DNA of 64,000 nt from contig NZ_CP150233.1 in the NCBI RefSeq assembly GCF_037974265.1, forward strand, positions 5,456,001 to 5,520,000. Reading direction: 5' to 3'. The position numbers and the translations under genes are program-made. Below, one piece after another: positions 27,251 to 37,900 of the stretch. Under the pieces are notes generated by a model that was not told the origin of the DNA, made no database searches, and saw nothing but the letters and a program-made list of their open reading frames with translations. The first letter of the stretch is position 1. Each line of letters begins with the position of its first letter. The DNA is from Paenibacillus sp. FSL R5-0623 (GTDB lineage: Bacteria > Bacillota > Bacilli > Paenibacillales > Paenibacillaceae).

Positions 27251-27316
27251 GTTGCTCCCTCCATTTCCACTTGTCCGTGAGGCTAACACGCATATCACCA
27301 GCCTCTGGACGGTCCA

Positions 27317-28720
27317 CTAGAGTTGAAGCTCTCCTGTTACCAGTTTGTCAGCCAAATGTCCAAAATCCAAAGCGACCTTGCCGAGTTCACCTGCAATTCG
27401 CCGACACAGAATGACCGCCGGAATTCCCGCCGCCACCAACGCGATATCAAAAGCATGTTCTGCAGTTTGCTGCATCACCCTCGGAATATCCATGACTCCT
27501 GCCACAGAACCAATGATGCCTGTGACATGAATCCCCCGGTTATGCAGCAGTGCCGCAAGCTCTGGTGCCTGGCTGCCTATGAGCAGAACCCGCCGTCCTT
27601 GCAGCAAGGGCAACACCAGGCCGGACTGATGCAGACTGTAATTGATCGTCGAACTGGTCAATTTCAGCCGGGACCAGTCGATCCCGAAGTGGCGCAATAC
27701 CGGGAATAACAGCCCCTGGAAGGTCGGCGCCCGCGAGATCGGCACGCCAACCCAGTCGGCGGCCTGTATGGCTTCCGCAAGCATCGCGCGGATGTCTGGG
27801 GTTGAGCATGGCACCCCTGCATAGGGCAGAAACGGTGCCAGCTCCTGCACTTCCTGGCCTGGCAGCACCGTATCGGCTGCCAGGGTGAGCAGTTCGCCAT
27901 CTCCGAGGCGAACGACAGACAAGGGGCGCTGCGCATCCAGCGCCGCTGTAATGTGTCCAGCCATCTCATGAGGGCTGGACAGCCGGGCCAGGCTGGGCGC
28001 GTATTGGCGGAATCCCGCCGCGATCAGATCTGCCGCCGCCACGGCTGGCAGAATGTGATCCGGCGGGATGTGCTGCGCCACCAGCGCCTCCCCGCCGGCG
28101 AATACGCCGTCGCGGTAGCCCTCGGCGTAGCCGCCGGGCACGGCCTCCGCCTGCACTGCGTGCTCCGCGGGCGGAGGCGGCAAGCCCTTCGCGCCGGCAG
28201 CGCCTCCCCGCCCCGCGGGGGCGCCACCCTTCGGGTGTGTCGCCTGGCGCGGGGCGGGGCCAGCACCGCTGGCAGGCATCGCCGGTGGCGTGCTGGCTTG
28301 CGGTGCTGGCAAGGGCGCACGGCGCATCGCCGTGCGCTGCTTGGCGCGAGCAGCGGCACGCCGGCCCCGCGCGGATGCCGGCCTGCGCCCAGCAGTGGCC
28401 TGGCGCAGGCCGGCTTTGCCTTTGCCGGTGCGGCTGGCTCTTGCCGCTTTGCTCGCACGCGCAGAGCCAGCTTTGCCTGCTCTGCCAACAACACTGCCCG
28501 TGTTGCTCGCTTGGCCTGCACGGACCTTATGCGCTGCGCCTGCAGATGTACCCGCTTTGGTCAGGGTACTACGTTTACCTGACTTCACACCTCTGACTCC
28601 AGCAGAACCTGTACCTGCTGCTGCCGGAGTGCCACTGCCCATAAATACGGCCGGGTGGATGCCCCGGGGCTTACCCGACACGGAGGCCCTAGCGGCCCCG
28701 GCACGTGTCACTACTCTCAC
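27317..28720 (-). CDS. GT-D-like glycosyltransferase with histone-like Ala/Gly/Lys/Arg tail
   Basis: A 467-residue protein. Residues 1-190 are almost only A, G, S, T, K, R and P, like a histone H1 tail. A GGYAEGYRDG linker (196-205) leads to a globular domain from about 215 with VRLGDGELL (270-278), the DGE motif of GT-D (DUF1792-type) glycosyltransferases, and a Rossmann-like GRRVLLIGSQAPELAAL. The GTG at 28720 lies seven bases after AGGAGG and is preferred over in-frame ATGs upstream. The tail-coding DNA is much richer in G+C than its neighbours. A sugar transfer role in spore-surface glycosylation is inferred. Confidence 0.75.
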   Translation of the reverse strand: MRVVTRAGAARASVSGKPRGIHPAVFMGSGTPAAAGTGSAGVRGVKSGKRSTLTKAGTSAGAAHKVRAGQASNTGSVVGRAGKAGSARASKAARASRTGKGKAGLRQATAGRRPASARGRRAAARAKQRTAMRRAPLPAPQASTPPAMPASGAGPAPRQATHPKGGAPAGRGGAAGAKGLPPPPAEHAVQAEAVPGGYAEGYRDGVFAGGEALVAQHIPPDHILPAVAAADLIAAGFRQYAPSLARLSSPHEMAGHITAALDAQRPLSVVRLGDGELLTLAADTVLPGQEVQELAPFLPYAGVPCSTPDIRAMLAEAIQAADWVGVPISRAPTFQGLLFPVLRHFGIDWSRLKLTSSTINYSLHQSGLVLPLLQGRRVLLIGSQAPELAALLHNRGIHVTGIIGSVAGVMDIPRVMQQTAEHAFDIALVAAGIPAVILCRRIAGELGKVALDFGHLADKLVTGELQL

Positions 28721-28848
28721 GCCATTCCCTCCTTTGGCATGCACGAGGATTGTCGCTGCGCAAAGCGCCGGAGCATCCTTCCAGCTCCGGCGCAGAGTGT
28801 TCTGCTCCCATGGGGCACCGCACAGCGGCAGCATCAGGCGCATATATT

Positions 28849-29580
28849 TTAGGGCAATTGTCCTTTCATGCGGACAGCTGCTTCCTGGAGCGAATCAAAT
28901 GTACCTGCATCACTCCAGTATTTCTGCAAAATGTCGTATTCCAATCCACCAGCAGATGCGTAGTGATTATTCACATCCGTAATTTCAAGTTCTCCGCGCG
29001 CAGACGGAGCAATGTTGCGAATCAGGTTAAATACATGATCGTCATACATGTATATGCCCGTCACACAATAAGAGGTTTTCGGCTGGCTTGGCTTCTCCTC
29101 GATGTACGAGATTCGCTCTGGATGCTTTGGATCAAAAACAGGCACCCCGTAACGTCGTGCATCATCCACCTCTTTGAGCAGAACTCGCGCTGTACCAGCA
29201 GGTTGCTGCATGTAACGGTCCACATAAGGCTTCAGATCATCGCTGAAGAGATTATCTCCGAGAAGCACAACGAATTTTTCTCCAGGAAGGATAAAAGTGG
29301 TCGCCAGATCCAACGCTTCCGCAATTCCGCCTGCCTTTTCCTGAATGCGATAAGTCAACTTCACCCCATGATCCGCTCCGCCACCAAGATAATCTGTATA
29401 TAACCCGGCGGAATGTTTGTTGATCACAATCAATAGATCATCAATGCCTGCCTGGCGGAGCCTGTCGATGCCATACATAATCATCGGATGTTTACCGACT
29501 GGAAGCAGATGTTTGTTAATGAGCCGGGTCAGCGGATACAGTCTAGTTCCTGTTCCGCCGGCAAGAATTACACCTTTCAT
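28849..29580 (-). CDS. Nucleotidylyltransferase (glucose-1-phosphate thymidylyltransferase type)
   Basis: A 243-residue sugar-nucleotide synthase of the short RmlA/SpsI type: LAGGTGTRLYPLT (6-18) binds the nucleotide, LLGDNLF the metal, and YIEEKP is the sugar-binding EEKP motif. It has the length of B. subtilis SpsI (about 246), which acts in spore coat polysaccharide synthesis. Its ATG overlaps the TGA of the GT2 upstream (ATGA). It would make dTDP-glucose or a similar donor for the glycosyltransferases. The 128-base gap to the GT-D gene holds no other gene. Confidence 0.87.
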   Translation of the reverse strand: MKGVILAGGTGTRLYPLTRLINKHLLPVGKHPMIMYGIDRLRQAGIDDLLIVINKHSAGLYTDYLGGGADHGVKLTYRIQEKAGGIAEALDLATTFILPGEKFVVLLGDNLFSDDLKPYVDRYMQQPAGTARVLLKEVDDARRYGVPVFDPKHPERISYIEEKPSQPKTSYCVTGIYMYDDHVFNLIRNIAPSARGELEITDVNNHYASAGGLEYDILQKYWSDAGTFDSLQEAAVRMKGQLP

Positions 29581-30350
29581 TCCACGTTCCCTCCTTCATC
29601 GGATATGTCCATATATTCAAGCGGATCGACATGCCATTTGTTCATAAAAATCGAACGATTACGCTCAAGCAGCTGTTTCCACGCTACCGGATCTGTCTTC
29701 TGGAAGCTGGCACTTCCCTGATGATGCACGAGAACATCTCCACATACCAGCAGGCGATATCCCTGCAATCTTGCTCTATAACAATAATCGTCATCCTCAT
29801 AGTGTCCCGGAGAATATGCCTCGTCAAGCAGTCCAACCGATTCCACGACATCTCGTTTCATCAGCATGCACAGACCAACGATCCGGCGTACTTCCCTCCA
29901 CCTTGAAGAATCCGCAATATTATTGGAATGGGCTAACTCCTGAAAATGTTCCATGTCCCGAAACGCCAGTTCAATCTGCTGGATGCCGCTTGCATAATTC
30001 GTAACAGGACCCGTGATCCCAATGCTTGCGTCACTGTACAGAGCCGTTCGCAGGTTCTCCAGCCAACGGGGCGTGACCGTAACATCATTGTTCAACAGCA
30101 ACAGCTCATCCCCGCAAGCTGCACGAAGTCCAGCATTACACGCTGCCGGAAACCCCCGATTGTCCGGGAACCTTACAAATCGAATTCGCTCCAGCGCACA
30201 ATATTCAGCCGTTCCATCCGTCGAACCGTTATCTACCACGATAATTTCATATGACGCAGGATCGCCCGAGTATTGACGTATGGCATCGATGCAGGGCCTG
30301 ATCAGATCCAGGCCATTGTAAGTTGGGATAATCATACTCGTCAGTGTCAT
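29577..30350 (-). CDS. GT2 glycosyltransferase, compact
   Basis: A 257-residue single-domain GT2 enzyme: MIIPTYNGLDLI, VVDNGSTDGT, LNNDV (86-90) and YEDDDY (185-190). It is close to the catalytic domain of the gene at 25523 but lacks the basic tail and the C-terminal repeats. The ATG overlaps the TAA of the gene before it by one base and the end overlaps the nucleotidylyltransferase by four. Clearly coupled in the operon. Confidence 0.83.
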   Translation of the reverse strand: MTLTSMIIPTYNGLDLIRPCIDAIRQYSGDPASYEIIVVDNGSTDGTAEYCALERIRFVRFPDNRGFPAACNAGLRAACGDELLLLNNDVTVTPRWLENLRTALYSDASIGITGPVTNYASGIQQIELAFRDMEHFQELAHSNNIADSSRWREVRRIVGLCMLMKRDVVESVGLLDEAYSPGHYEDDDYCYRARLQGYRLLVCGDVLVHHQGSASFQKTDPVAWKQLLERNRSIFMNKWHVDPLEYMDISDEGGNVE

Positions 30351-31462
30351 TAGGCGTTCCTCCTGTAAGCCACTTCTACACGGGAGAGTGTATGTGCCTG
30401 GGCTGGATTCCAACCTGTACCCAGCAATGTAGCCAGTGCCTCCAGATGATCTCCGATGATCAATTTGGCGACATCATTCCCACTTCCCGTGTTACCAGGG
30501 CGCAACCGATTGGAACGAATAACATCCACCTGACTTGGTGCCGAGACGTTCATTCCATGCTGAATAGCTAGACTTTGTGCTTTAGGTGGAACGGCCAGTG
30601 ATGCTGGCTTCACGGTCTGAATCATACGACGAGATAATGCATGAGGCACAGCTGTCATGGAATTGGAACCCAGATCTGCCCTGCCTAATGTTCGGTTCAG
30701 ATATGCTTTGATCCGGCTTACCTCATCCTGCCCTGCAAACGCAGGAAGCAAAGACGTCAGATTATTCAACGCCACATCCTGTCCCCGATCAACCGCGAAC
30801 AGAAAGGGTGCAAGCTGTTCAGCCGAGACGACCATATCTCCATCCACAAAAAGTACCGTCTCCGCATCCGTCATCTTGGCTCCAAGTGCCCGGCCGACAT
30901 CATGTCCTGCCCGATCAGGTTCATAGATTACTGTAAGTCCCGGCTGCCTTAGTACCTGCTTCAAACTGTCATCTGTCGTTCCATTCAGTACCACAATAAT
31001 ATCCGTCAGAGGCAACCGCTTGAGTTGCAATAACACCTGCCCCAGTGTGTGTTCCTCATTACAGGCACAGACAATGGTAGCAGCCGAATGACGAAGAGGG
31101 AGTGGCACGATCTGGAATGAATGTCCCGAGGCCTGAGCATAACCCTGCATAAATGCCTTACCTGCCTTCAGAGCTAGCTCGAAGTTGCTTAGCTCCGCAA
31201 CGTTCGCCGCGTGTGCATTCCATACGAGACGTGCATGGTTTTCTGATACTGTATTGTTTGCCTTTGCCTCGCTTCCTGCAACTTGCCCCGCTTTCCACAT
31301 CAAGTGCAGATCTACTTGACCAGACTTTGCTCGGCTTCTTCTTGTTTTTTGAATATCTACATGTTTATTGTTCCTATGACGCTTGTTCATTACTGTTCTT
31401 CCGGCTGTCGTTTGTCTATTTGTCGTCCGCCTGCGGCGGACAACCCCTGAACGTCCCTTCAT
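30350..31462 (-). CDS. GT2-like glycosyltransferase with basic N-tail
   Basis: A 370-residue protein. The first 65 residues are strongly basic (MKGRSGVVRRRRTTNRQTT and KRHRNNKH). The catalytic part shows ATIVCACNEEHTLGQVL, VVLNGTTDDS and LFVDGDM. It is a paralogue of the next gene: both share SMTAVPHALSR and a VPPKAQ/VPPLAQ segment. The start at 31462 follows GGAGGTGAGGAA; 38 more codons upstream in frame lack a ribosome site. Sugar and acceptor are unknown. Confidence 0.75.
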   Translation of the reverse strand: MKGRSGVVRRRRTTNRQTTAGRTVMNKRHRNNKHVDIQKTRRSRAKSGQVDLHLMWKAGQVAGSEAKANNTVSENHARLVWNAHAANVAELSNFELALKAGKAFMQGYAQASGHSFQIVPLPLRHSAATIVCACNEEHTLGQVLLQLKRLPLTDIIVVLNGTTDDSLKQVLRQPGLTVIYEPDRAGHDVGRALGAKMTDAETVLFVDGDMVVSAEQLAPFLFAVDRGQDVALNNLTSLLPAFAGQDEVSRIKAYLNRTLGRADLGSNSMTAVPHALSRRMIQTVKPASLAVPPKAQSLAIQHGMNVSAPSQVDVIRSNRLRPGNTGSGNDVAKLIIGDHLEALATLLGTGWNPAQAHTLSRVEVAYRRNA

Positions 31463-31503
31463 TTCCTCACCTCCAGCATGCTGCATCATCCGATGCGACA
31501 TGC

Positions 31504-32460
31504 TTACCTCGCTAGGTTGCGAACACGTTTCAGATCGGTATAACCTCCGCGGGGACCGAGCGTATCCGTAATCCACTTGATCGCTGCCATATGATCATTG
31601 AGTACCACTTGACTTAGCAGATCAGGTCCGCTTCGCTTTTTGATTCGTACTGCATTCATTCTACCCACAGGTACGTGATGAACAGCGCGTACCCGAAGTC
31701 CGCCGATCACTGCCTTCGCTTGTGCGAGTGGCGGAACTTCCAGTGAGGATATCCCTATGACCTCAAGTCCTGCTCGGCTTATTGCATGTGGAATAGCTGT
31801 CATGGATGCTCCTCGGAGATCGGATCTTGCGAGTATGCTGTTCAACATGTGTTTGGCCTCCACTACCGGATGAACGGGATGATGAGTGACTGGCCCATGG
31901 TAGTCGTTAAGCGCCACATCCGTTCCCTTCAGCACAGCCTTCACGTAAGGCGCAAGGTGCTCTGCGGGAATTGCGATATCTGCATCAGTAAATAGCAACA
32001 CCTGACCATAGGCCGCTGCCGCGCCTACTTTTCGTCCTCCATCATGCCCCAGCGCTTCTACATACGTGAGCACTCGTGCTCCAGCCCGTTTGGCTGCGGT
32101 AGCCGTACCGTCTGTTGAACCATTCACAACGACAAGCACTTCAGCATCACGGCATATCCGCCGCGCTTCACGGACAACTGCACCAATCCTTTTCTCCTCA
32201 TTCATGGCAGGAATAATGACCGAGAGCATCGGTCGCCTAGAAACATCCCTGTGTGAAGGAGCATCACTCATGCCATTTTCCGCTCCATTCTCTACTCCAT
32301 CCTTAGCCTGTGACATCAGCTGTTTGGATGGAATAACGAACATATAGGCCTTTGTACCCTTTTTGTGTCTAGACTTCCATTTTCGTTTCTTCAGTACTGT
32401 TTTTCTTCGTGTCACATTGGATCGAGTTGCATAACGTACTGTGGCACGTGTTTTACGCAA
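31504..32460 (-). CDS. GT2-like glycosyltransferase with basic N-tail (first gene of operon)
   Basis: A 318-residue protein beginning at a TTG eight bases after GGGAGG. The first 40 residues are highly basic (RSNVTRRKTVLKKRKWKSRH). Catalytic motifs are LSVIIPAMNEEKRIGAVV, VVVNGSTDGT and LLFTDADI. It ends in a conserved LKRVRNLAR tail. Paralogue of the gene at 30350. A CATAGAATA sequence at 32510-32518 fits the -10 element of sigma-K promoters, but no clear -35 was seen, so mother-cell expression is only suggested. Confidence 0.75.
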   Translation of the reverse strand: MRKTRATVRYATRSNVTRRKTVLKKRKWKSRHKKGTKAYMFVIPSKQLMSQAKDGVENGAENGMSDAPSHRDVSRRPMLSVIIPAMNEEKRIGAVVREARRICRDAEVLVVVNGSTDGTATAAKRAGARVLTYVEALGHDGGRKVGAAAAYGQVLLFTDADIAIPAEHLAPYVKAVLKGTDVALNDYHGPVTHHPVHPVVEAKHMLNSILARSDLRGASMTAIPHAISRAGLEVIGISSLEVPPLAQAKAVIGGLRVRAVHHVPVGRMNAVRIKKRSGPDLLSQVVLNDHMAAIKWITDTLGPRGGYTDLKRVRNLAR

Positions 32461-33229
32461 CAGTTTCACCTCCCGCATTCGATCATCGGCATGCCAAGGG
32501 AGTACACGTTATTCTATGTATTCGTGGAGCAGTGGAAACGGCGTTTGTCCTTGCACGAAGCAGGTTCTCCCTGTGAACACGAGGGTACAGGCCTTGCTTT
32601 TAGACAAAATACGTCAAAATATGTGGAAAACGCTACCTCTCCCCTACTTCAGACACAATTTTAACAAAAATCTAAAATTGTATCTTTTCCAAAGTTTTAC
32701 ATTGTGATAATATACGTTCCAAGCAGTTTTATTTACAAAAATAACCTTGTGGTGAACGTAAGTTCCCATATATTTTTAAATCAATTTATTGACCTTAGGT
32801 TGATTAGATGATGACCTCATTCACAGAACCTGTTAAACAGATACATTTTACTCTTGAGAGGAGTGATGCCGTTCAGAACACACTGCCTTTATCATTTACG
32901 CAAACCCGGATTGAACACCCCAGTTTTCCGTGAACGTATCTTCTACCTGCGCAATTGGACAACCCCCGGCTTGGCTGAAAGAGGAACACAATAGACGATT
33001 AAACCTTCGGGTTGAACTGAATAAACGGTTATCCTTTTTGTTTGGTGTCGTGCTTAACACTTCCCGAGCTAAGGCCAAGCCGATTTTGTTCCAATCGTTT
33101 CTTGTCTTATTCCACGCTTCAGGTTCAGCCCCACGCTCCGCGCTGCCCGAGTTGCAGACGGAATTCCAACCGAGACTGGCATGAACATTTTCCAACCAAA
33201 AAATAAGTTTAAGAATGGGAGAGTTTACT
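32461..33229. other. 770-base divergent region between glycosyltransferase operon and protease
   Basis: No protein gene is supported. A TGATAATATA sequence near 32705 is a possible extended -10 for the protease, giving a leader of about 500 bases. A 42-codon frame at 32866-32994 has GAGGAG two bases before its ATG but no recognisable product. On the other strand lies the candidate sigma-K-like -10 (32510-32518) of the glycosyltransferase operon. Confidence 0.5.
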
Positions 33230-34795
33230 ATGAAATTTGCCAAAGTTATGCCAACAATTCTTGGAGGAGCTCTTTTGCTCGCTTCCGTATCCTCTGCTAC
33301 TGCAGCTCCATTGTCTGATCAATCCATTCCACTTCAGGCCCCTTATGCCTCTGAGGAGGGTATTCCATTGAACAGTGGAACAGATGACACCATCTTTAAT
33401 TACCTTGGACAGCAGGAACAATTCCTGAATTCCGATGTGAAATCCCAGCTCAAAATTGTCAAAAGAAACACAGATACATCTGGCGTAAGACACTTCCGCC
33501 TGAAACAGTATATTAAAGGTATCCCGGTATATGGTGCCGAACAGACGGTCCACCTGGACCAAACCGGAGCCGTTAGCTCCGCACTTGGCGATCTTCCACC
33601 GATTGAAGAGCAAGCCATTCCGAATGATGGTGTAGCCGAGATCAGCGGAGAAGACGCGATCCGTATTGCAACCGAAGAAGCAACCTCCCGGATCGGAGAG
33701 CTTGGTGCAGCGGAAATCACACCTCAAGCTGAATTGAACATCTACCATCATGAAGAAGATGGTCAGACGTATCTGGTTTACATTACGGAAGTAAATGTAC
33801 TGGAACCTGCCCCTCTACGGACCAAATATTTCATTAACGCAGTGGATGGCAGTATCGTATCCCAGTTTGACCTCATTAACTTCGCTACTGGAACAGGTAC
33901 AGGTGTGCTTGGAGATACCAAAACCCTGACAACTACCCAATCCGGCAGCACCTTCCAACTGAAAGACACCACTCGCGGCAATGGCATCCAAACGTACACG
34001 GCGAACAATGGCTCCTCACTGCCTGGTAGCTTGCTCACAGATTCGGATAATGTATGGACTGATCGTGCAGGTGTAGATGCTCACGCTCATGCGGCTGCTA
34101 CGTATGATTTCTACAAAAACAAATTCAACCGTAACGGTATTAATGGTAACGGATTGTTGATCAGATCAACCGTGCACTACGGCTCCAATTACAATAATGC
34201 CTTCTGGAACGGAGCACAGATTGTCTTTGGTGACGGAGATGGAACGACGTTCCGATCCCTGTCTGGTGATCTGGATGTTGTGGGCCATGAATTGACGCAT
34301 GGTGTTATTGAATATACAGCCAATCTGGAATATCGTAATGAACCAGGTGCACTCAACGAAGCCTTTGCCGATATTTTCGGTAATACGATCCAAAGCAAAA
34401 ACTGGCTGCTCGGTGATGATATCTACACACCTAACATTCCAGGAGATGCGCTACGCTCCCTCTCCAACCCTACATTGTATGGTCAACCTGACAAATACAG
34501 CGATCGCTACACAGGCACACAGGACAACGGTGGTGTCCATATCAACAGTGGTATCATCAATAAAGCTTACTACCTTGCTGCTCAGGGCGGAACACATAAT
34601 GGTGTGACTGTTACCGGAATCGGTCGGGATAAAGCGATCCAGATTTTCTACAGCACACTGGTGAACTACCTGACACCAACGTCCAAATTTGCCGCTGCCA
34701 AAACAGCTACCATTCAAGCAGCCAAAGATCTGTACGGAGCAACTTCCGCAGAAGCTACTGCTATTACCAAAGCGTATCAAGCTGTAGGCCTGTAA
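33230..34795 (+). CDS. npr: Secreted M4 neutral metalloprotease (thermolysin family)
   Basis: A 521-residue preproenzyme. Signal peptide MKFAKVMPTILGGALLLASV ends near SATAAP; an FTP/PepSY propeptide follows to about residue 210; the mature part starts near ATGTGTGVLG. The zinc motif HELTH is at 353-357, the third ligand in NEAFAD some 20 residues on, and the catalytic His in DNGGVHINSGIINKAYYL. The size fits Paenibacillus neutral proteases. GGGAGAG precedes the ATG at 33230. It would digest extracellular protein during late growth. A strong terminator follows. Confidence 0.93.
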   Translation: MKFAKVMPTILGGALLLASVSSATAAPLSDQSIPLQAPYASEEGIPLNSGTDDTIFNYLGQQEQFLNSDVKSQLKIVKRNTDTSGVRHFRLKQYIKGIPVYGAEQTVHLDQTGAVSSALGDLPPIEEQAIPNDGVAEISGEDAIRIATEEATSRIGELGAAEITPQAELNIYHHEEDGQTYLVYITEVNVLEPAPLRTKYFINAVDGSIVSQFDLINFATGTGTGVLGDTKTLTTTQSGSTFQLKDTTRGNGIQTYTANNGSSLPGSLLTDSDNVWTDRAGVDAHAHAAATYDFYKNKFNRNGINGNGLLIRSTVHYGSNYNNAFWNGAQIVFGDGDGTTFRSLSGDLDVVGHELTHGVIEYTANLEYRNEPGALNEAFADIFGNTIQSKNWLLGDDIYTPNIPGDALRSLSNPTLYGQPDKYSDRYTGTQDNGGVHINSGIINKAYYLAAQGGTHNGVTVTGIGRDKAIQIFYSTLVNYLTPTSKFAAAKTATIQAAKDLYGATSAEATAITKAYQAVGL

Positions 34796-34897
34796 AATCT
34801 TATTTTAATGTAGTTGAACTTATAATGTACTCATCATAATGGTAACGAAACGTTCAGACACCCCTCACCGTCCGAACGGATTAAGCTGATATCAATT

Positions 34898-34936
34898 AAA
34901 AGCGGTGTCCCGGACAACTCTGGACACCGCTTTTGT
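34898..34936. terminator. Bidirectional terminator between npr and the repeat-protein gene
   Basis: A perfect 13-base stem (34898-34910 with 34922-34934) with AAAA on one side and TTTT on the other. It serves npr on the plus strand and the convergent gene on the minus strand. Confidence 0.88.
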
Positions 34937-34965
34937 CATTTGTTTATTACGGATACAATCCTGCA

Positions 34966-37900
34966 CTATCCTTGCGAAGGTCCCGCAGCAATCCATGACA
35001 ACAACCCGTACGTATGCTTGCAATCTGCCGTACGTGACACTTCAAGAACCGCTTCATCTTCACTCTGTGAGAGCAGGGAAATCTGGAATCCCCGATCATT
35101 GCTCATGCCCACAATCACATAATGTTCTGAAGCAAATGATTCTTCAAAAACAACGGTTACCTCTGTGCTTACTTCACTCTCTGGCAGTACAAAAGCTTCC
35201 ATCCCGAATTGTTGTACAACCGGTTGTTTGCTTACGCTGCGAACGGGTTGGAAGGCCAGATGTTTGGCCTGAACTGCCCCCGATTGCAACTGGCTGCTGC
35301 CCACGGCATCATCACACAGATGCTCCTGTGTAATCGATTGTTCACTTAACATAAACTCCGTAGTTCCAGCGATCTCCTGTGACCGTTCAAGCTGTGGTTG
35401 CTGAGACTGATCTGCCTGATCTGCCTGCTCCGTCGTGAACAAAGCTGCCGATGGTTCGCCAAGCTGATCTGTTTGGGATATCAGCTCTTGTTGTTCCTCC
35501 AGACCAGCACTCGGCAATGCCTCGACAATGACCTGCTGTGATTGCTGTACACCTTCATTTTCTGGTTGAAGCAATCCCTCTTGTCTTTTGATCGCTGCCA
35601 GCTGTTCCAGCGTTTCTCCACTGAACTGACGGATCGCATTCCATATCTCTTCGCTCAGATGCGCTGGACCTACAATCCCCGCATTCAAATGATTAGAGGT
35701 AATACTCTGCTCACTCAGTTTGCTGCCGTTCACGCTGCCATCGGCCAATTTGGCACTGGTGACGGACCCATTTTGCAGATGGACCCCGCTTACTGCTTCC
35801 TCTTCCAGATGGGTTGTGCGAATACTGCGTTCTTGAATATGATCAGCATGAATGGTTCCATCCTGAATATGACGAGTTTGCACACTTTTGTCTGCCATGT
35901 GGATAGCCGATACCGCACCTTCAAGCAATTTATTACCGTTTACACTGCCGTCAGCCATTTTGGCACTTGTTATGGAACCATTGTGCAGATGAATAGAACT
36001 TACCGATTCCGCTTTGAGGTGGGAGATCCCAATGCTTCGCTCTTGAATATGGTCAGCATGTATGGCTCTCTCTTGGATATGACGGGATTGCACACTTCCA
36101 TTGGCAATATGAACATCCGACACCGCATCTTCAAGCAGTTTGTCGCTGCTCACACTGCCATCCGCCAGTTTGGCGCCCGTTACAGACCCATTTTGCAGAT
36201 GAACCGCACTTATTGCTTCCTCCTCCAGATGGGACGTACCAATGCTATGCTCCTGAATATGATCAGCAAGGATCGCTCCTGCCTGGATATGGCGAGTTTG
36301 CACACTTTCCGATGCGATATGGCTCCCCAATACAGCATCTTCGAGCAATTTGCTGCCGCTAATGCTACCATCAGCCATTTTGGCACTTGTGACGGACCCA
36401 TTTTGCAGATGAACCGCACTTACTGCTTCCTCTTCCAGATGGGCTGTGCCTATGCTTCGCTCCTGAATATGACCAGCGTGAATAGCTCCTGCCTGAATAT
36501 GCCCGGATTGCACACTTTCCGATGCGATATGAATCCCGGATACCGTACCTTCGAGTAACTTGCTGCCAGTTATACTGTCATCCGCCAGTTTAGCACTCGT
36601 TACAGATCCATTTTGCAAATGAATGGCACTTACCGACTCCTCTTCCAAATGTGCTGTGCCGATGCTCCGCTCTTGAATATGATCAGCAAGGATTGTTCCC
36701 TCTTGAATATGACGGGATTGCACACTATCGTCTGCAATGTGGATATCTGATACTGCTCCCTCAAGCAACTTGCTGCCGGTTACACTGCCGTCGGCCAACT
36801 TGGTACTTGTCACAGATCCATTCTGCAGATGAATGGCACTTACGGCTTCCTGTTCCAAATGAAGCATGCCGATGCTGTGCTCCTGAATATGGTCACCAAG
36901 GATTACTCCTGCCTGGATATGGCGGGATTGCACACTTTCAGAAGCGATATGGATTCCTGACACCGCATCTTCGATCAACTTACTGCCGGTTACACTGCCG
37001 TCGGCCAGTTTGGCACTGATGACAGACCCATTTTGCAGGTGAATCGCACTTACGGCTTCCTCCTCCAGATGGGTTGTGCCGATGCTCCGCTCCTGAATAT
37101 GGTCAGCATGAATGGCCCCTGCCTGAATATGCTCGGTTTGCACACTTTCGGACGCAATATGAATCCCCGATACGGTTCCTTCAAGCAATTTGCTGCCGTT
37201 TATACTGCCATCCGCCAGTTTGGCACTTGTTACAGATCCATTTTGCAAATGGACCGCACTTATAGACTCCTCATCCAGATGAACTGAGCCAATACTGCAC
37301 TCTTGAATATGATCAGCAAGGATTGCGCCTTCTTGGATATGACGGGTTTGCACACTTTCATTGGCAATGTGAGTAGCCGATACGGTTCCTGCAGCTAATT
37401 TGCTGCCATCCACACTACCCGTTGCTAATTTGGAGCGTGTTACAGATTCATCCTGCAAAATAATCGTACTTACCGCTTCTTCTTCCAGATGAGATGTTCC
37501 GATGCTGCGTTCATGGATATGATGAGGAAGAATCTCACCATCTTGAATATGACGGGAATGCACAGCTCCTTGCTGCAGGTGAACAGCACTTGTCGACTCT
37601 GCCTGAAGATGCAAACCACTGATCAAACCTGGCTGAAGGTGAGCTGCTGTAATGGATAAAGGTGCCAGATGGTCTGTTTCGACAGATCCGGGTGCCAAGT
37701 GATGCGATGTAACCACCTGTTCAGCAATATGCTCCTCATGAATAATGTCTGGCTTCAGATGCTGTGAGCTCACTACTTGAGTCCCCAAATGATCAGATTT
37801 CACGCTGCCTTCAGCCAGATGAACGGATTGTACAACGGATGGCTGCAAGTGCTCGCTACCTACAGCAGCCTGTTGCAGTTCTGTCCCGGATACCGAGTCT

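Noticed and set aside
28290..28982. Long open frames on both strands in the GC-rich tail region
   Set aside because: High G+C removes stop codons; only the minus-strand frame with a ribosome site and GT-D domain is credible.
32866..32994. 42-codon frame in the npr leader as a leader peptide
   Set aside because: Ribosome site too close to the ATG and no family resemblance; kept only as a remark.
35542..36558. 338-codon open frame on the plus strand opposite the giant repeat gene, and others at 39379-39936
   Set aside because: They are antisense reflections of the decapeptide repeats; no ribosome site or recognisable product.
35680..37569. Regular repeats considered as a CRISPR array
   Set aside because: Period is 210 bases with no unique spacers and the frame is open throughout; it is coding.
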